DNA of 64,000 nt, from positions 99-64,098 of the forward strand of contig NZ_ATZA01000019.1 of NCBI RefSeq assembly GCF_000427965.1. The letters run 5' to 3'. Made by a program: the position numbers and the translations under genes. Position 1 is the first letter of the stretch, and each line of letters starts with the position of its first letter. Below, in pieces: positions 35,126 through 43,835 of the stretch. The notes below the pieces were generated by a model. It worked only from the letters and a program-made list of their open reading frames with translations. It did no database searches and had not been told where the DNA came from. The stretch comes from Olivibacter sitiensis DSM 17696 (GTDB lineage Bacteria > Bacteroidota > Bacteroidia > Sphingobacteriales > Sphingobacteriaceae).

Positions 35126-35719
35126 ATGCCACCCGAAAAAGTAATCAACTTCGCTTTTCACCTCATTAGGAAAACTGTTCCTAGCCATTACCACTACCAT
35201 CACGTAGAACATACGCAAGATGTGTTTGATGCTGCAAAGCGGATAGGTCGGTCGGAAGGCATATCGGCACAAGAGGAAGAAATCCTATTGCTAGCGGTCC
35301 TTTTTCACGATACAGGTTTTGCAAAGGGCAAGGAGGGACATGAGAAGTGGTCTTGCGAGATCGCACTACAGCATCTTCCTATGCTCGGCTATTCAACTAC
35401 AATCATCGAACAGGTTTGTCCCATTATCTTAGCAACCAGAGTACCGCAACAGCCGGCCAACTTGTTGCAGGAAATCATATGCGATGCCGACTTGGACTAT
35501 TTGGGAAGAGACGACTATGCCCTTTGGAGCGACAGGTTGTACAGCGAGCTCAAGTGGGAAGATCCGCAGTTGAGCGACAAGACTTGGCGCCAAATGCAAA
35601 TTGACTTTTTGGAACAACATCGATATTTCACACAAACCAATATCAAGGGACGAGAGAACAAAAAACAGGATAATTTACAATTATTGATACATGGAGCATA
35701 CAACAGAAACGACGAGTAA
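35126..35719 (+). CDS. HD-domain phosphohydrolase
   Basis: This 197-residue cytoplasmic protein has the HD superfamily metal motifs: His in HYHHVEHT (about 20-27), the HD pair in LFHDTGF (about 63-69), a histidine near residue 75 and the Asp of CDADLDYLG (about 118-126). HD proteins hydrolyse nucleotides or cyclic nucleotides; the substrate cannot be inferred. ATG 35126 is preferred to TTG 35123. Its last 29 bases overlap the start of the YitT gene, indicating coupled translation. Confidence 0.87.
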   Translation: MPPEKVINFAFHLIRKTVPSHYHYHHVEHTQDVFDAAKRIGRSEGISAQEEEILLLAVLFHDTGFAKGKEGHEKWSCEIALQHLPMLGYSTTIIEQVCPIILATRVPQQPANLLQEIICDADLDYLGRDDYALWSDRLYSELKWEDPQLSDKTWRQMQIDFLEQHRYFTQTNIKGRENKKQDNLQLLIHGAYNRNDE

Positions 35720-36587
35720 GGCAAAAGTGAATTTTGTATTAAGAGACATAGGTTATATGATTGCGGGCGTATTGTGTTGCGGCTTCGCACTGAAAGGGTT
35801 CTTGGTGCCTAATAGCTTCTTTGACGGCGGGGTTACCGGCATATCCCTCCTAATCCATGAGATATACCACTTCAATATCGCCTATGTCATTGTGCTGGCC
35901 AATCTACCCTTTATCGTGATGGGCTCCTATCTCGTGAATAAGACCTTTGCCCTCAAGACCTTGTTTTGCGTAGTACTCTTGGGCTTCTGCCTGCTCTATG
36001 TACCCTATCCCGTTATCACGTCCGACAAATTGTTGGTTTCCATATTTGGTGGTGCCTTCATGGGATTGGGTGTGGGGCTTTCCATGCGGGGAGGATGTGC
36101 ACTGGATGGTATAGAGGTCTTGGCGCTCTATACCTTGCGGTGGAGCGGCTTCACCATCACGGAAGTTATCTTGGGCATTAACATCGTTATCTTTTCCATT
36201 GCGGCCATCCATTTGGGTATTCCCACGGCTCTGTATTCAGTGCTTACCTACTACACTGCCACCCGCATGATAGGCTTTGTAATCGAGGGACTGGAAGAGT
36301 ACACCGCCGTCAATATCATTTCGGGCAAGAGCGAAATCATCAAGAAAAAACTGGTGATGGAACTAGGACGAGGCATTACGATCTACAAAGGCGAAAGGGG
36401 CTTTCTCAAAGATAGCTTTGAGGAAAGCCATCCTGTAGATATCATTTTCACCGTGATTACCAGATTGGAGGTACGGCGTATGAAGAACATGGTGCACCAA
36501 ATAGATCCACAGGCTTTTATCTTCACCAATTCCATCAAGGAAGTGACAGGAGGTGTGCTCAAGAAGAGGATCAGGGAACACCATTGA
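35691..36587 (+). CDS. YitT family membrane protein
   Basis: This 298-residue protein has five or six N-terminal membrane helices (about 18-205) carrying the family motifs FDGGVTGIS and RGGCALDGIE, and a C-terminal DUF2179 cytoplasmic domain (about 225-285). The family is widespread and its transport substrate unknown. It overlaps the HD phosphohydrolase gene by 29 bases, suggesting that the two act together. Confidence 0.9.
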   Translation: MEHTTETTSKAKVNFVLRDIGYMIAGVLCCGFALKGFLVPNSFFDGGVTGISLLIHEIYHFNIAYVIVLANLPFIVMGSYLVNKTFALKTLFCVVLLGFCLLYVPYPVITSDKLLVSIFGGAFMGLGVGLSMRGGCALDGIEVLALYTLRWSGFTITEVILGINIVIFSIAAIHLGIPTALYSVLTYYTATRMIGFVIEGLEEYTAVNIISGKSEIIKKKLVMELGRGITIYKGERGFLKDSFEESHPVDIIFTVITRLEVRRMKNMVHQIDPQAFIFTNSIKEVTGGVLKKRIREHH

Positions 36588-36628
36588 GTTGTGTGTGGTC
36601 AGAGTTGTGCGTTGCGAGAAAAAAAATC

Positions 36629-37672
36629 TTACGAAATCACCTCATAAACGGCTACGGGATTGGCTTTGTTCTTGAGATTTATCTCTCCCATTTTGCTCAT
36701 CTGGAAATACTCCCTGGCGGCTTCGTACACATTTTCCGGAACGACAATCTGTCCGGGTTGTGCCTTGGCCTGCAGGCGCTGAGCCACATTGACCACATCG
36801 CCAATCACCGTGTAGTCCAGCCGCTTGAGCGACGCCGAACCAATATTACCGGAAATCATTTCCCCTGAATTGATCCCTATAGACACCTGCGGATGGAACA
36901 CCTTGCCATCGGCCGCAATATCGGGACATGCAGCAATCTTCTCCCTTGCGGCAAGCGCCGCATCAATGGCCCTATCTAAGTGGTAATCGCCCTTGAAAAC
37001 GGCCATCACGGCATCGCCCATAAATTTGTCTACAAGTCCTTTTTGACTAATGATTTCCTTCACCATGATATCGAAAAAGGAATTGATCAACTGCACTACG
37101 CGATCGGGCTCAATGGATTCTGTAATGGACGTGAAACCACATATATCAATAAATAGCACCGTAGCTTCTACGCTTTCATTAACCATCAGGCTATTTTCAA
37201 ACTCCTTTTGCGTCATGAAATTGAGTACGTTCTCATCCACGTACATTTTTAGGATGTTGTTTTCCTTAATGGCCTTCAGCGTCTGCTTCAGCTGATCGAC
37301 ATGCTGCAACGTCTTTTCTATGGTGACGTCCAGATCACTGAAATTGACAGGCTTGCACACAAAATCAAAGGCCCCCCTGTTCATTGCCGTCCGAATGTTG
37401 TCCATATCGCTATAGGCAGACACCATCACGGCCTTGATCATGGGATTGGCTTCGGGTAGCTTTGTCAGTAGGGTGAGCCCATCCATGCCAGGCATATTGA
37501 TATCGCTCAACATCACCTCAATTGTCGAATCGCTCTTTAATATATCAAGTGCCGCCTGCCCATTCTCCGCAAAAACGAACTCATACACGCCTTCCCTAAT
37601 CTTCTTTCTGAATTTTTGTTTAATGAGCAATTCCAGATCCGACTCGTCATCTACAACTAATATCCTAGCCAT
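36629..37672 (-). CDS. Response regulator with class III adenylate cyclase output domain
   Basis: This 347-residue protein joins a receiver domain (about 3-120; phospho-acceptor Asp57, Lys107) to a class III nucleotide cyclase domain (about 165-345) by a helical linker. Cyclase residues are intact: metal-binding Asp176 (FIDICGF) and Asp220 (KFMGD), base-selecting Lys216 and Asp286 (which point to ATP rather than GTP), and transition-state Asn295 and Arg299 (NVAQR). It should make cAMP under control of phosphorylation. Its start overlaps the stop of the upstream receiver gene by one base (TAATG), and a histidine kinase lies before that. Confidence 0.93.
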   Translation of the reverse strand: MARILVVDDESDLELLIKQKFRKKIREGVYEFVFAENGQAALDILKSDSTIEVMLSDINMPGMDGLTLLTKLPEANPMIKAVMVSAYSDMDNIRTAMNRGAFDFVCKPVNFSDLDVTIEKTLQHVDQLKQTLKAIKENNILKMYVDENVLNFMTQKEFENSLMVNESVEATVLFIDICGFTSITESIEPDRVVQLINSFFDIMVKEIISQKGLVDKFMGDAVMAVFKGDYHLDRAIDAALAAREKIAACPDIAADGKVFHPQVSIGINSGEMISGNIGSASLKRLDYTVIGDVVNVAQRLQAKAQPGQIVVPENVYEAAREYFQMSKMGEINLKNKANPVAVYEVIS

Positions 37673-38049
37673 TATACATCCAATTCTTTAAGTTTTTCCT
37701 TCAACAATACAAAATCCAATGGTTTGGTAAGGAAGTCATCTGCCCCCAGCTCGAAAGAGCGCTTCCTGTTGTCTTCATCTCCATATGCGGTAATCATCAT
37801 AATAAATGGTGGACTATATTGATGTTTATGCCGGATGGAATACAGCAACTCCAAGCCGCTCATCCCCGGCATATTGACATCCGAGAGAATGAGCACCACT
37901 TCCGATAATTTATCGTTCAAATAGATCAATGCTTCTTCTCCCGAATTGGCAAAATGTATTTCTATATCTCCTTGCTTGATTTCTTTCCTAAAACGTTGCA
38001 TAAACAGCGGTTTCACATCAAGCTCATCATCGACTACTAAAATTTTCAT
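37672..38049 (-). CDS. Single-domain response regulator
   Basis: This 125-residue lone receiver domain has DDE at 7-9, phospho-acceptor Asp57 (ILSDVNMPG) and the KP lysine in LTKPLDF. It lies between a histidine kinase gene, 35 bases upstream, and a receiver-cyclase gene whose start it overlaps. The N-terminus is similar to the receiver of the cyclase (both MxxILVVDDExD and RFRKxIxxG), which suggests duplication. It may compete with the cyclase for phosphate from the kinase. Confidence 0.9.
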   Translation of the reverse strand: MKILVVDDELDVKPLFMQRFRKEIKQGDIEIHFANSGEEALIYLNDKLSEVVLILSDVNMPGMSGLELLYSIRHKHQYSPPFIMMITAYGDEDNRKRSFELGADDFLTKPLDFVLLKEKLKELDV

Positions 38050-38084
38050 TAATGCGTTATCTTATTCATTTTCTGGCAACCTCT

Positions 38085-39449
38085 TTATGCAACCGGAAGT
38101 GTAATTGTGAATTGGGCGTACTCCCTTGCCTTCGTATCTACCTTTAGCTCCCCCTGATGCCCATTGGTAATAATGTCGTAGCTCAAGGACAGTCCCAAGC
38201 CGGTACCCTGCCCGGTAGGTTTGGTGGTAAAAAAGGGCTGATAAATCTTTTCCAAAATATCACTTGGTATACCCAACCCATTGTCCCATACCGTAACGAC
38301 TACCTTTTCATTGCCATACAAGTCAAATTCTTTTCTTGTCCTAGCCTCCACTTTAGGCATATAGTCGGCCATAGGGCTATTTTTCTTTTTCTCTGATACA
38401 CTGTAAAAGGCATTGTTAAAAAGATTGAGAAGTACCCGACCAAGATCTTGAGGTACGGCCTTCACCTGTTTCAGATTGGGGTCAAAGTCCGTTATCATCT
38501 GTGCATTAAAGCTTTTGTCCTTAGCCCGGAGCCCATGGTAACTCAAGCGCAGGTATTCATCGATCAAGGCGTTCAAATCTATTTCTTCCTTTACGCCGGT
38601 AGTAGTCCTAGAATGTTGGAGCATTCCCTTTACAATGGAATCGGCACGTTTGCCGTGGTAGGTAATCTTCTCCAGATTTTGCGATAGATCGTCCATAAGG
38701 TCGCCTATATCCTCACTTTCTTGCCATACTCCTTTATCCTTTAAGGTATCCCGCAGTTCATCCAATAGCTCTACACTCACCTCTGAGAAGTTGTTCACAA
38801 AATTGAGCGGATTTTGTATCTCATGGGCAATGCCCGCCGTCAATTCACCCAGCGAAGCCATTTTTTCGGATTGAATGAGCTGTGTTTGTGCGTTCTTCAA
38901 CTCGGTGAGGGTCTTTTCCAGTGCTTTATTCTGTTTCACCAATTGGGCCGTTCTCTCCGTTACCTGCTGTTCCAGTTCCAACTTGGCCTGAGACATCACT
39001 TTGTTCTCGGCCAAGCGCATTTGGCGTTCTTTCTCCAGCGCTTTTTGCTGCCTATTGGTAAATATCCACATGCAAAAAAACCAGATGACGGCAAGGATAG
39101 TTAGATTTTCAAGAAAATCGTCGTACTTGGCGTAAAAACCTGGGGCGAGAAGCTCTATAAACCAATCTGCGATGGAGATAAACAACAACGGTAGGACGGC
39201 ATAAATCAAAAACCTCACTCGCTTGAAAAAATCTTCTTTATAAATAAGATAGCAAAGCCATCCCAGCAATATACATGAGCCCAAGAAAAACAGGTTTTGC
39301 AGAGACGAATATACCAAACCGCCTATGAGCAGACCGATAAAAGTCAACATCAACAATTTCAACTGCTTAGCCCACTCGCCATTCTCCGAGTGCTTGGCAA
39401 TTCTTTGCAAAAAAGCGACGAAAATAATCCCTATGATAGGTTCGAGCAT
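38085..39449 (-). CDS. Membrane sensor histidine kinase
   Basis: This 454-residue kinase has about five membrane helices (1-15, 33-48, 52-70, 80-102, 114-131), a coiled-coil linker (about 132-195), a HisKA domain with the phosphorylated His209 in IAHEIQNP, and a HATPase_c domain with N box NLFNNAFYS, G1 DNGLGIP and GTGLGLSLS. No periplasmic sensor domain is present, so the signal probably comes from the membrane. It is the first gene of the operon with two receivers, the last of which carries a cyclase. Confidence 0.93.
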   Translation of the reverse strand: MLEPIIGIIFVAFLQRIAKHSENGEWAKQLKLLMLTFIGLLIGGLVYSSLQNLFFLGSCILLGWLCYLIYKEDFFKRVRFLIYAVLPLLFISIADWFIELLAPGFYAKYDDFLENLTILAVIWFFCMWIFTNRQQKALEKERQMRLAENKVMSQAKLELEQQVTERTAQLVKQNKALEKTLTELKNAQTQLIQSEKMASLGELTAGIAHEIQNPLNFVNNFSEVSVELLDELRDTLKDKGVWQESEDIGDLMDDLSQNLEKITYHGKRADSIVKGMLQHSRTTTGVKEEIDLNALIDEYLRLSYHGLRAKDKSFNAQMITDFDPNLKQVKAVPQDLGRVLLNLFNNAFYSVSEKKKNSPMADYMPKVEARTRKEFDLYGNEKVVVTVWDNGLGIPSDILEKIYQPFFTTKPTGQGTGLGLSLSYDIITNGHQGELKVDTKAREYAQFTITLPVA

Positions 39450-39658
39450 GATGGCGTATAAAATATCGTATTATTTTGTCGCTAAGTTAGCATTTCTTCA
39501 TCAGTATGAAAATTCTCCCAAAGGAAAACTATAGGGCGTCAAATCAACAATATAGTCTGGATTAATATTTTTTGTCACAGCAACAACAAAACATTTCAAA
39601 AAAAAACACGTTATTATTTTCAAATCAACACGGTTACATCTAACGAATTGAATATCCA

Positions 39659-40786
39659 ATGAAATTTATTAGTCGTTCGTTCTTGTCCATTTGCTTCCTT
39701 TTCCTTTTTCAGTTTAAGCCGTATGCACAAGACCTCTCCTTTCCGGTTCAACAACAGATCAACGAGTTGAGCAAATTTGCCAATAGCTATCTCGACGCTT
39801 ATAGCCGTGACTTTTCGTCCAACTTCGGCTATTCCCTAAACCAGGGTTGGGGATACGGCAAGCAACCGGGAAAACTGGGAAGTATTTCGCTATCGTTAAT
39901 CACCTCTTCAGCATTTATCCCCAAGGGCGAGCACTACATGAATACCTCTGAACTATACAAACCCACTTTCATCACCACGTCTCCCACTGCCTCCACGCTC
40001 TTTTCAAAAAATGTGGATAGCTGGATGCGCTACTACGTGCTTAATCCAGAAACCGGCGAGCGATTGACCGACCCCAGAAATGGCGATGAGATCTCGGGCC
40101 AGTTCGATCTCTTGGATGGGCTAGGCATTGAGAGGGGCTACACACCTTATGCTTTGCCGCAACTAAATGTAGGCATTGGCCTGGGCACGGAAGTATCCGT
40201 AAGGGCATTGCCTATACACCTGCAAGCGAATGATGGGGATGACGTACGCCTTTTTGCCTTTGGCATGGGAATAAGGCACGATCTCAGCCAGCACTTGGCC
40301 TTGCTCCGCCTGAGTCCCATTAAATGGAATATTTTGCTTTCGTACACCAAACAAAGTACAAAATACAAACCATCTCTCGGACATGACTTCCTGAACACCA
40401 ATAATGAATATTTTACCAGTCGCAGCAGTGGCCTGGAAGCACAGTATGCGACCAATTCCTATCAAGCGGTACTTACAGGCTTATACAAGGCTCCTAAATT
40501 CATTAGCCTATCTGCTCAATTAGGCATTATACGTCAAACAGGCATATTAAAAGGGCTTGGACATTGGTCTTTCCAGTTCGACCCAGAACTTGTGGATGTA
40601 GACCAGTTCTATGTGGAGGTAAACGATCCCATACACATAAGCCACGGCAAAACCGTACCCTTAATAGGTGCATCTATGCTTTTGGGGCAAGGCTTTTTCC
40701 AGACAGAACTGCAGTACGCCTATGCCAACGTGCACCTCATGTCCCTAGCCTTCAGATTTAATCTATTCAATGGAGTGGGTCTGTGA
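39659..40786 (+). CDS. DUF6588-like exported protein
   Basis: This 375-residue protein has a signal peptide (cleavage after PYAQ, about residue 24). The mature part has many aromatic and Gly residues with alternating beta-strand pattern and ends in FRFNLFNGVGL, like an outer-membrane beta-barrel. It resembles the DUF6588 family of Bacteroidota; the assignment rests on overall pattern and memory. Its last 24 bases overlap the 3' end of the convergent ABC transporter gene. Confidence 0.65.
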   Translation: MKFISRSFLSICFLFLFQFKPYAQDLSFPVQQQINELSKFANSYLDAYSRDFSSNFGYSLNQGWGYGKQPGKLGSISLSLITSSAFIPKGEHYMNTSELYKPTFITTSPTASTLFSKNVDSWMRYYVLNPETGERLTDPRNGDEISGQFDLLDGLGIERGYTPYALPQLNVGIGLGTEVSVRALPIHLQANDGDDVRLFAFGMGIRHDLSQHLALLRLSPIKWNILLSYTKQSTKYKPSLGHDFLNTNNEYFTSRSSGLEAQYATNSYQAVLTGLYKAPKFISLSAQLGIIRQTGILKGLGHWSFQFDPELVDVDQFYVEVNDPIHISHGKTVPLIGASMLLGQGFFQTELQYAYANVHLMSLAFRFNLFNGVGL

Positions 40787-42541
40787 TAGGCTTTCTCCGA
40801 TTTGCTGCCGCCACATGGCAAAGTACAGTCCTTTGAGGGCCAACAGATCGGCATGGGTACCCCATTCCACTATTCTTCCTTTCTCCAGGACAATAATGCG
40901 ATCGGCATGCATCACCGTGGAAAGCCTGTGGGCAATCATGATGGTAAGATGCTGGCGTTTTTCCGTGATGTTTCTTATCGTAGCGGAAATTTCCTCTTCC
41001 GTAATGGAATCGAGCGCGGAAGTTGCCTCATCAAAAATAAGGAGATGAGGATTGCGCAACAATGCCCTGGCGATAGACAGGCGTTGACGCTCGCCTCCCG
41101 AAAGCTTGAGCCCGCCCTCGCCTATTACCGTTTCCAACCCGTTCTCCGCCCTATCCAAAATGCTCTGCCCAGCCGCCTTATGAATGACATCCGCTATCAG
41201 TTCATCACTGGCACTTGGATTGACAAAGAGCATATTTTCCCGGATAGTACCCGAGAAAAGCTGGGTATCCTGTGTTACCATACCAATTTGCGAACGCAAG
41301 GCATCAAAATCCACCTCCGCTGCCGATATGCCATTGTATAAAATATCTCCGCTGCTAGGCTTGTACAGACCAACCAACAACTTCACCAAAGTAGTTTTCC
41401 CGGAACCCGACGGCCCAACAAAGGCGATGCTCTCTCCCCTACTAAGCGAAAAGCTAATGCCTTGCAACGCTGGGCGGTGAGCTGTGGAATGCTGAAAAAC
41501 GACCTGCTCAAATTGCAACTTATCTATTCGGCTTATGACGGCAGGATTAAGCGGTCTGTGCTCTACGGGCTTGGAAAAAAGTTCCTGCAGATTGTTCAGA
41601 GAGGCCTCGGCCTCTCGATAGGACATGATGATATTGCCCAACTCCTGTAGCGGTCCAAAGATAAAGAAGCTATAAAACTGCATCATCATCATTTGGCCTA
41701 CGGTAATCTTATCCCGAAACACAAAAAACAAAAGGGCAAACATGATGCACTGCTGCAAGAAGTTAACAAAGGTGCCCTGAATAAAGCTCACCGTCCGTAT
41801 GCTCTTCACCTTGCGCAGCTCCAATTGTAAGATCTTCATGGTAGTATCGTTCAAACGTCCGATCTCTTGCTGCGTTAGGCCAAGACTTTTCACCAGTTCG
41901 ATATTGCGGAGCGATTCCGTGGTAGATCCTGCAAGCACATTGGTCTCCTTCACGATATTCTTTTGTATGACCTTTACCCTTCTGCTCAGAATACTGGTCA
42001 GTAGGCTGAGTACAATGGCGCCAACAAGATAAATAAGCGGCAATAAAGGGCTCAACTTAAAAGCCACTATCGTCACGAATACCAAGCCTACAATAGTAGT
42101 AAACAGCACGTTGATAAAACTGGAAATAAACTTTTCGCAATCAGCGCGCACCTTGGTCAAAACGGACAAGGTTTCGCCACTCCGTTGATCCTCAAAATCC
42201 TGATAAGGAAGTCGTAAAGCATGTTTCAATCCATCGGTATATAATGACGCCCCGAAACGCTGGATGATAACATTGACCAAATAATCCTGAAAAGCCTTGG
42301 CTATACGTGAAACCATAGCAGCCCCAATAATCATGAGCAAGCCAATGGTAATACCCCTGAAAAACTCATCATCTGCACCGCGAAGTCGAAAAGAGGCGGC
42401 CTTATTGGCAAAGGGGTCTATCAATACGTTTCCTAAAATATAGGGATTGAGCAAGGAGAAAATCTGATTAATGGCCGCACAAAACAAAGCTAGCACAATC
42501 AGCCATTTATATGTTGTAAGATACCTTAATAAAAGCTTCAT
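40763..42541 (-). CDS. ABC exporter with fused membrane and ATPase domains
   Basis: This 592-residue half-transporter has a six-helix membrane domain (about 15-315) and an ATP-binding domain (about 345-585). Walker A GPSGSGKTT, Q loop, signature LSGGERQ, Walker B LLIFDEATSALD and the His switch in MIAHRLST are all present, so it is expected to be active as a homodimer. The family exports lipids, peptides or drugs; the substrate cannot be told. A -7 element at 42638-42645 gives a leader of about 90 bases. Confidence 0.94.
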   Translation of the reverse strand: MKLLLRYLTTYKWLIVLALFCAAINQIFSLLNPYILGNVLIDPFANKAASFRLRGADDEFFRGITIGLLMIIGAAMVSRIAKAFQDYLVNVIIQRFGASLYTDGLKHALRLPYQDFEDQRSGETLSVLTKVRADCEKFISSFINVLFTTIVGLVFVTIVAFKLSPLLPLIYLVGAIVLSLLTSILSRRVKVIQKNIVKETNVLAGSTTESLRNIELVKSLGLTQQEIGRLNDTTMKILQLELRKVKSIRTVSFIQGTFVNFLQQCIMFALLFFVFRDKITVGQMMMMQFYSFFIFGPLQELGNIIMSYREAEASLNNLQELFSKPVEHRPLNPAVISRIDKLQFEQVVFQHSTAHRPALQGISFSLSRGESIAFVGPSGSGKTTLVKLLVGLYKPSSGDILYNGISAAEVDFDALRSQIGMVTQDTQLFSGTIRENMLFVNPSASDELIADVIHKAAGQSILDRAENGLETVIGEGGLKLSGGERQRLSIARALLRNPHLLIFDEATSALDSITEEEISATIRNITEKRQHLTIMIAHRLSTVMHADRIIVLEKGRIVEWGTHADLLALKGLYFAMWRQQIGESLSQTHSIE

Positions 42542-42637
42542 TGTTATTTGGATACTTTTGTTTGATAATAGTTACACCGTTTCATGCAATTTCCGATTAA
42601 GAAAGCTACATCGCATCGAATGTATACATTCAACGGG

Positions 42638-42645
42638 CAAATATA
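42638..42645 (-). promoter_or_regulatory. Bacteroidota -7 element upstream of the ABC exporter
   Basis: On the minus strand this reads TATATTTG, an exact fit to TAnnTTTG. Transcription would start about 90 bases before the ABC exporter ATG. A -33 element is not clear. Confidence 0.45.
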
Positions 42646-42693
42646 TACTATGAATTAACAGCCGGATGTCAATTTCTAAAAGAAGGATATTCT

Positions 42694-42735
42694 CTTAAAA
42701 AAATAAGGCCTTCAACCGGGGAGATTGAAGACCTT
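42694..42735 (-). terminator. Terminator-like hairpin in the intergenic element
   Basis: AAGGCCTTCAA (42705-42715) pairs with TTGAAGACCTT (42725-42735) with one mismatch around a 9-base loop. On the minus strand the hairpin is followed by a T tract (TTATTTTTTT). No minus-strand protein gene ends here, so a short RNA starting to the right is a plausible source of transcription. Confidence 0.5.
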
Positions 42736-42774
42736 AACTAACCAATTATAAACCTAAATTATGATGACACAAAG

Positions 42775-42795
42775 ATAGTGTACAAAATACACTAT
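42775..42795. repeat. Perfect 8-bp inverted repeat
   Basis: ATAGTGTA (42775-42782) and TACACTAT (42788-42795) are perfect inverted copies with a CAAAA loop. It may be an operator or part of a small RNA, because it sits just next to the terminator-like hairpin. Confidence 0.5.
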
Positions 42796-42959
42796 TCAAA
42801 ATATTTTTACGAAAAATTTGTCAACAGAAAGTCAATAAAACCAAGGTTGGCTAAATAACATCACAGCGGAGGAAATTGCTAATTCTATGTCCCTCATGTT
42901 CATCAAACAAAAGGGCTTCCAGCATTGTTCCCTATCGAGAAACCAACTAATTTCATCAT

Positions 42960-43670
42960 ATGACAAAGCCCTTATCATGGTTCATTTTTCTGCTATTGCA
43001 ATGCATGGTTTACTCGGGTGTAGCCCAAGAAGTTCATCTTATTCCGCAAATCGGTGTCAACCTAGGCACCTATAACTTCGACAAGACACTGAACAACACC
43101 TCCCAGCAACGCCTTGCTCCCGGACTGACGGCCGGGGTGGGATTTAATATCGCATTCAGCTCATCTAGGGATTTCATTCTACAACCCGAGATCAACTATA
43201 GCATGCGCAATTCCATTACGGACTTTATCTCCACTGGCCAAACCACAGACCCAGCTACCACCATCAGACAAAAGACACAATTACACTATATCGACATTCC
43301 GCTCTTGGCCCGCTTTGATTTTGGTGTAAGTACAAGATACTATATCAATGTCGGTCCGTCCATATCCTATGCCTTTGCAGGAAGGGAGTCTTATGAAAGC
43401 AGTACGATAGCCAATTTTGACAACATCAGCCGAAAGGCCGATTTCAATGAAAAATTCAATAGAATTGATTGGGGAGTATGGCTGGGTGGTGGTGTGGAAA
43501 TACCTGTCAACGATTCCTTTTTACTACTGGATGGGCGCTATGGGATTGGCATGAGAGACTTATACAAGAACATGTCCATTCCCGGTGCCGGCAGTGAAGA
43601 AACGGCGATAGGGAATGACGGACGTAGCCGTTTGTTTCACATCACAGTAGGATATGCGCTTCCTTTGTAA
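42960..43670 (+). CDS. Outer-membrane beta-barrel protein (PorT-like)
   Basis: This 236-residue protein has a signal peptide (cleavage after GVAQ, about residue 22) and an eight-stranded-barrel pattern with the PorT/OMP_b-brl_2 features: an early IPQIGVNLGTY strand, QPEINYSMR, IDIPLLARFDF and a terminal FHITVGYALPL. It should insert in the outer membrane. Proteins of this family are diverse and mostly uncharacterised; PorT itself belongs to type IX secretion, and that role should not be assumed here. Confidence 0.85.
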   Translation: MTKPLSWFIFLLLQCMVYSGVAQEVHLIPQIGVNLGTYNFDKTLNNTSQQRLAPGLTAGVGFNIAFSSSRDFILQPEINYSMRNSITDFISTGQTTDPATTIRQKTQLHYIDIPLLARFDFGVSTRYYINVGPSISYAFAGRESYESSTIANFDNISRKADFNEKFNRIDWGVWLGGGVEIPVNDSFLLLDGRYGIGMRDLYKNMSIPGAGSEETAIGNDGRSRLFHITVGYALPL

Positions 43671-43717
43671 GCGGAAAAACCCATCATTATGCGCCCATTT
43701 CCCCGTGAACTAAATTT

Positions 43718-43755
43718 ACGCAAACGGTTGCGCCAAATTACGCAACCGTTTGCGT
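43718..43755. promoter_or_regulatory. Two LacI-type operators forming a 15-bp perfect inverted repeat
   Basis: ACGCAAACGGTTGCG (43718-43732) and CGCAACCGTTTGCGT (43741-43755) are perfect inverted copies with an 8-base spacer. Each arm is itself close to a LacI-family operator (GCAAACGGTTGC, with the central CG). The pair is about 80 bases upstream of the GH109-like gene, so a LacI-family regulator encoded elsewhere may control that gene. The structure could also act as a hairpin after the preceding gene, but no T run follows. Confidence 0.6.
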
Positions 43756-43835
43756 TGTCAAAATGGCGTTGCAAGCCTTTGCAGTATGCCTCCGAAACCT
43801 TACCTTAGGCTTCGAATTTAATCAATCATTGACGT

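Larger units (their letters stand above)
42542..42959. other. Intergenic region with two hairpins
   Basis: This 418-base spacer between divergent genes holds no obvious protein gene. It contains the -7 element of the ABC gene (42638-42645), a terminator-like hairpin (42705-42735), a stretch resembling a conserved leader (42736-42763) and a second perfect hairpin (42775-42795), described separately. Confidence 0.6.

Noticed and set aside
42960-43670. PorT component of type IX secretion
   Set aside because: Only the general barrel pattern is seen; no other type IX genes are nearby and the family is broad.
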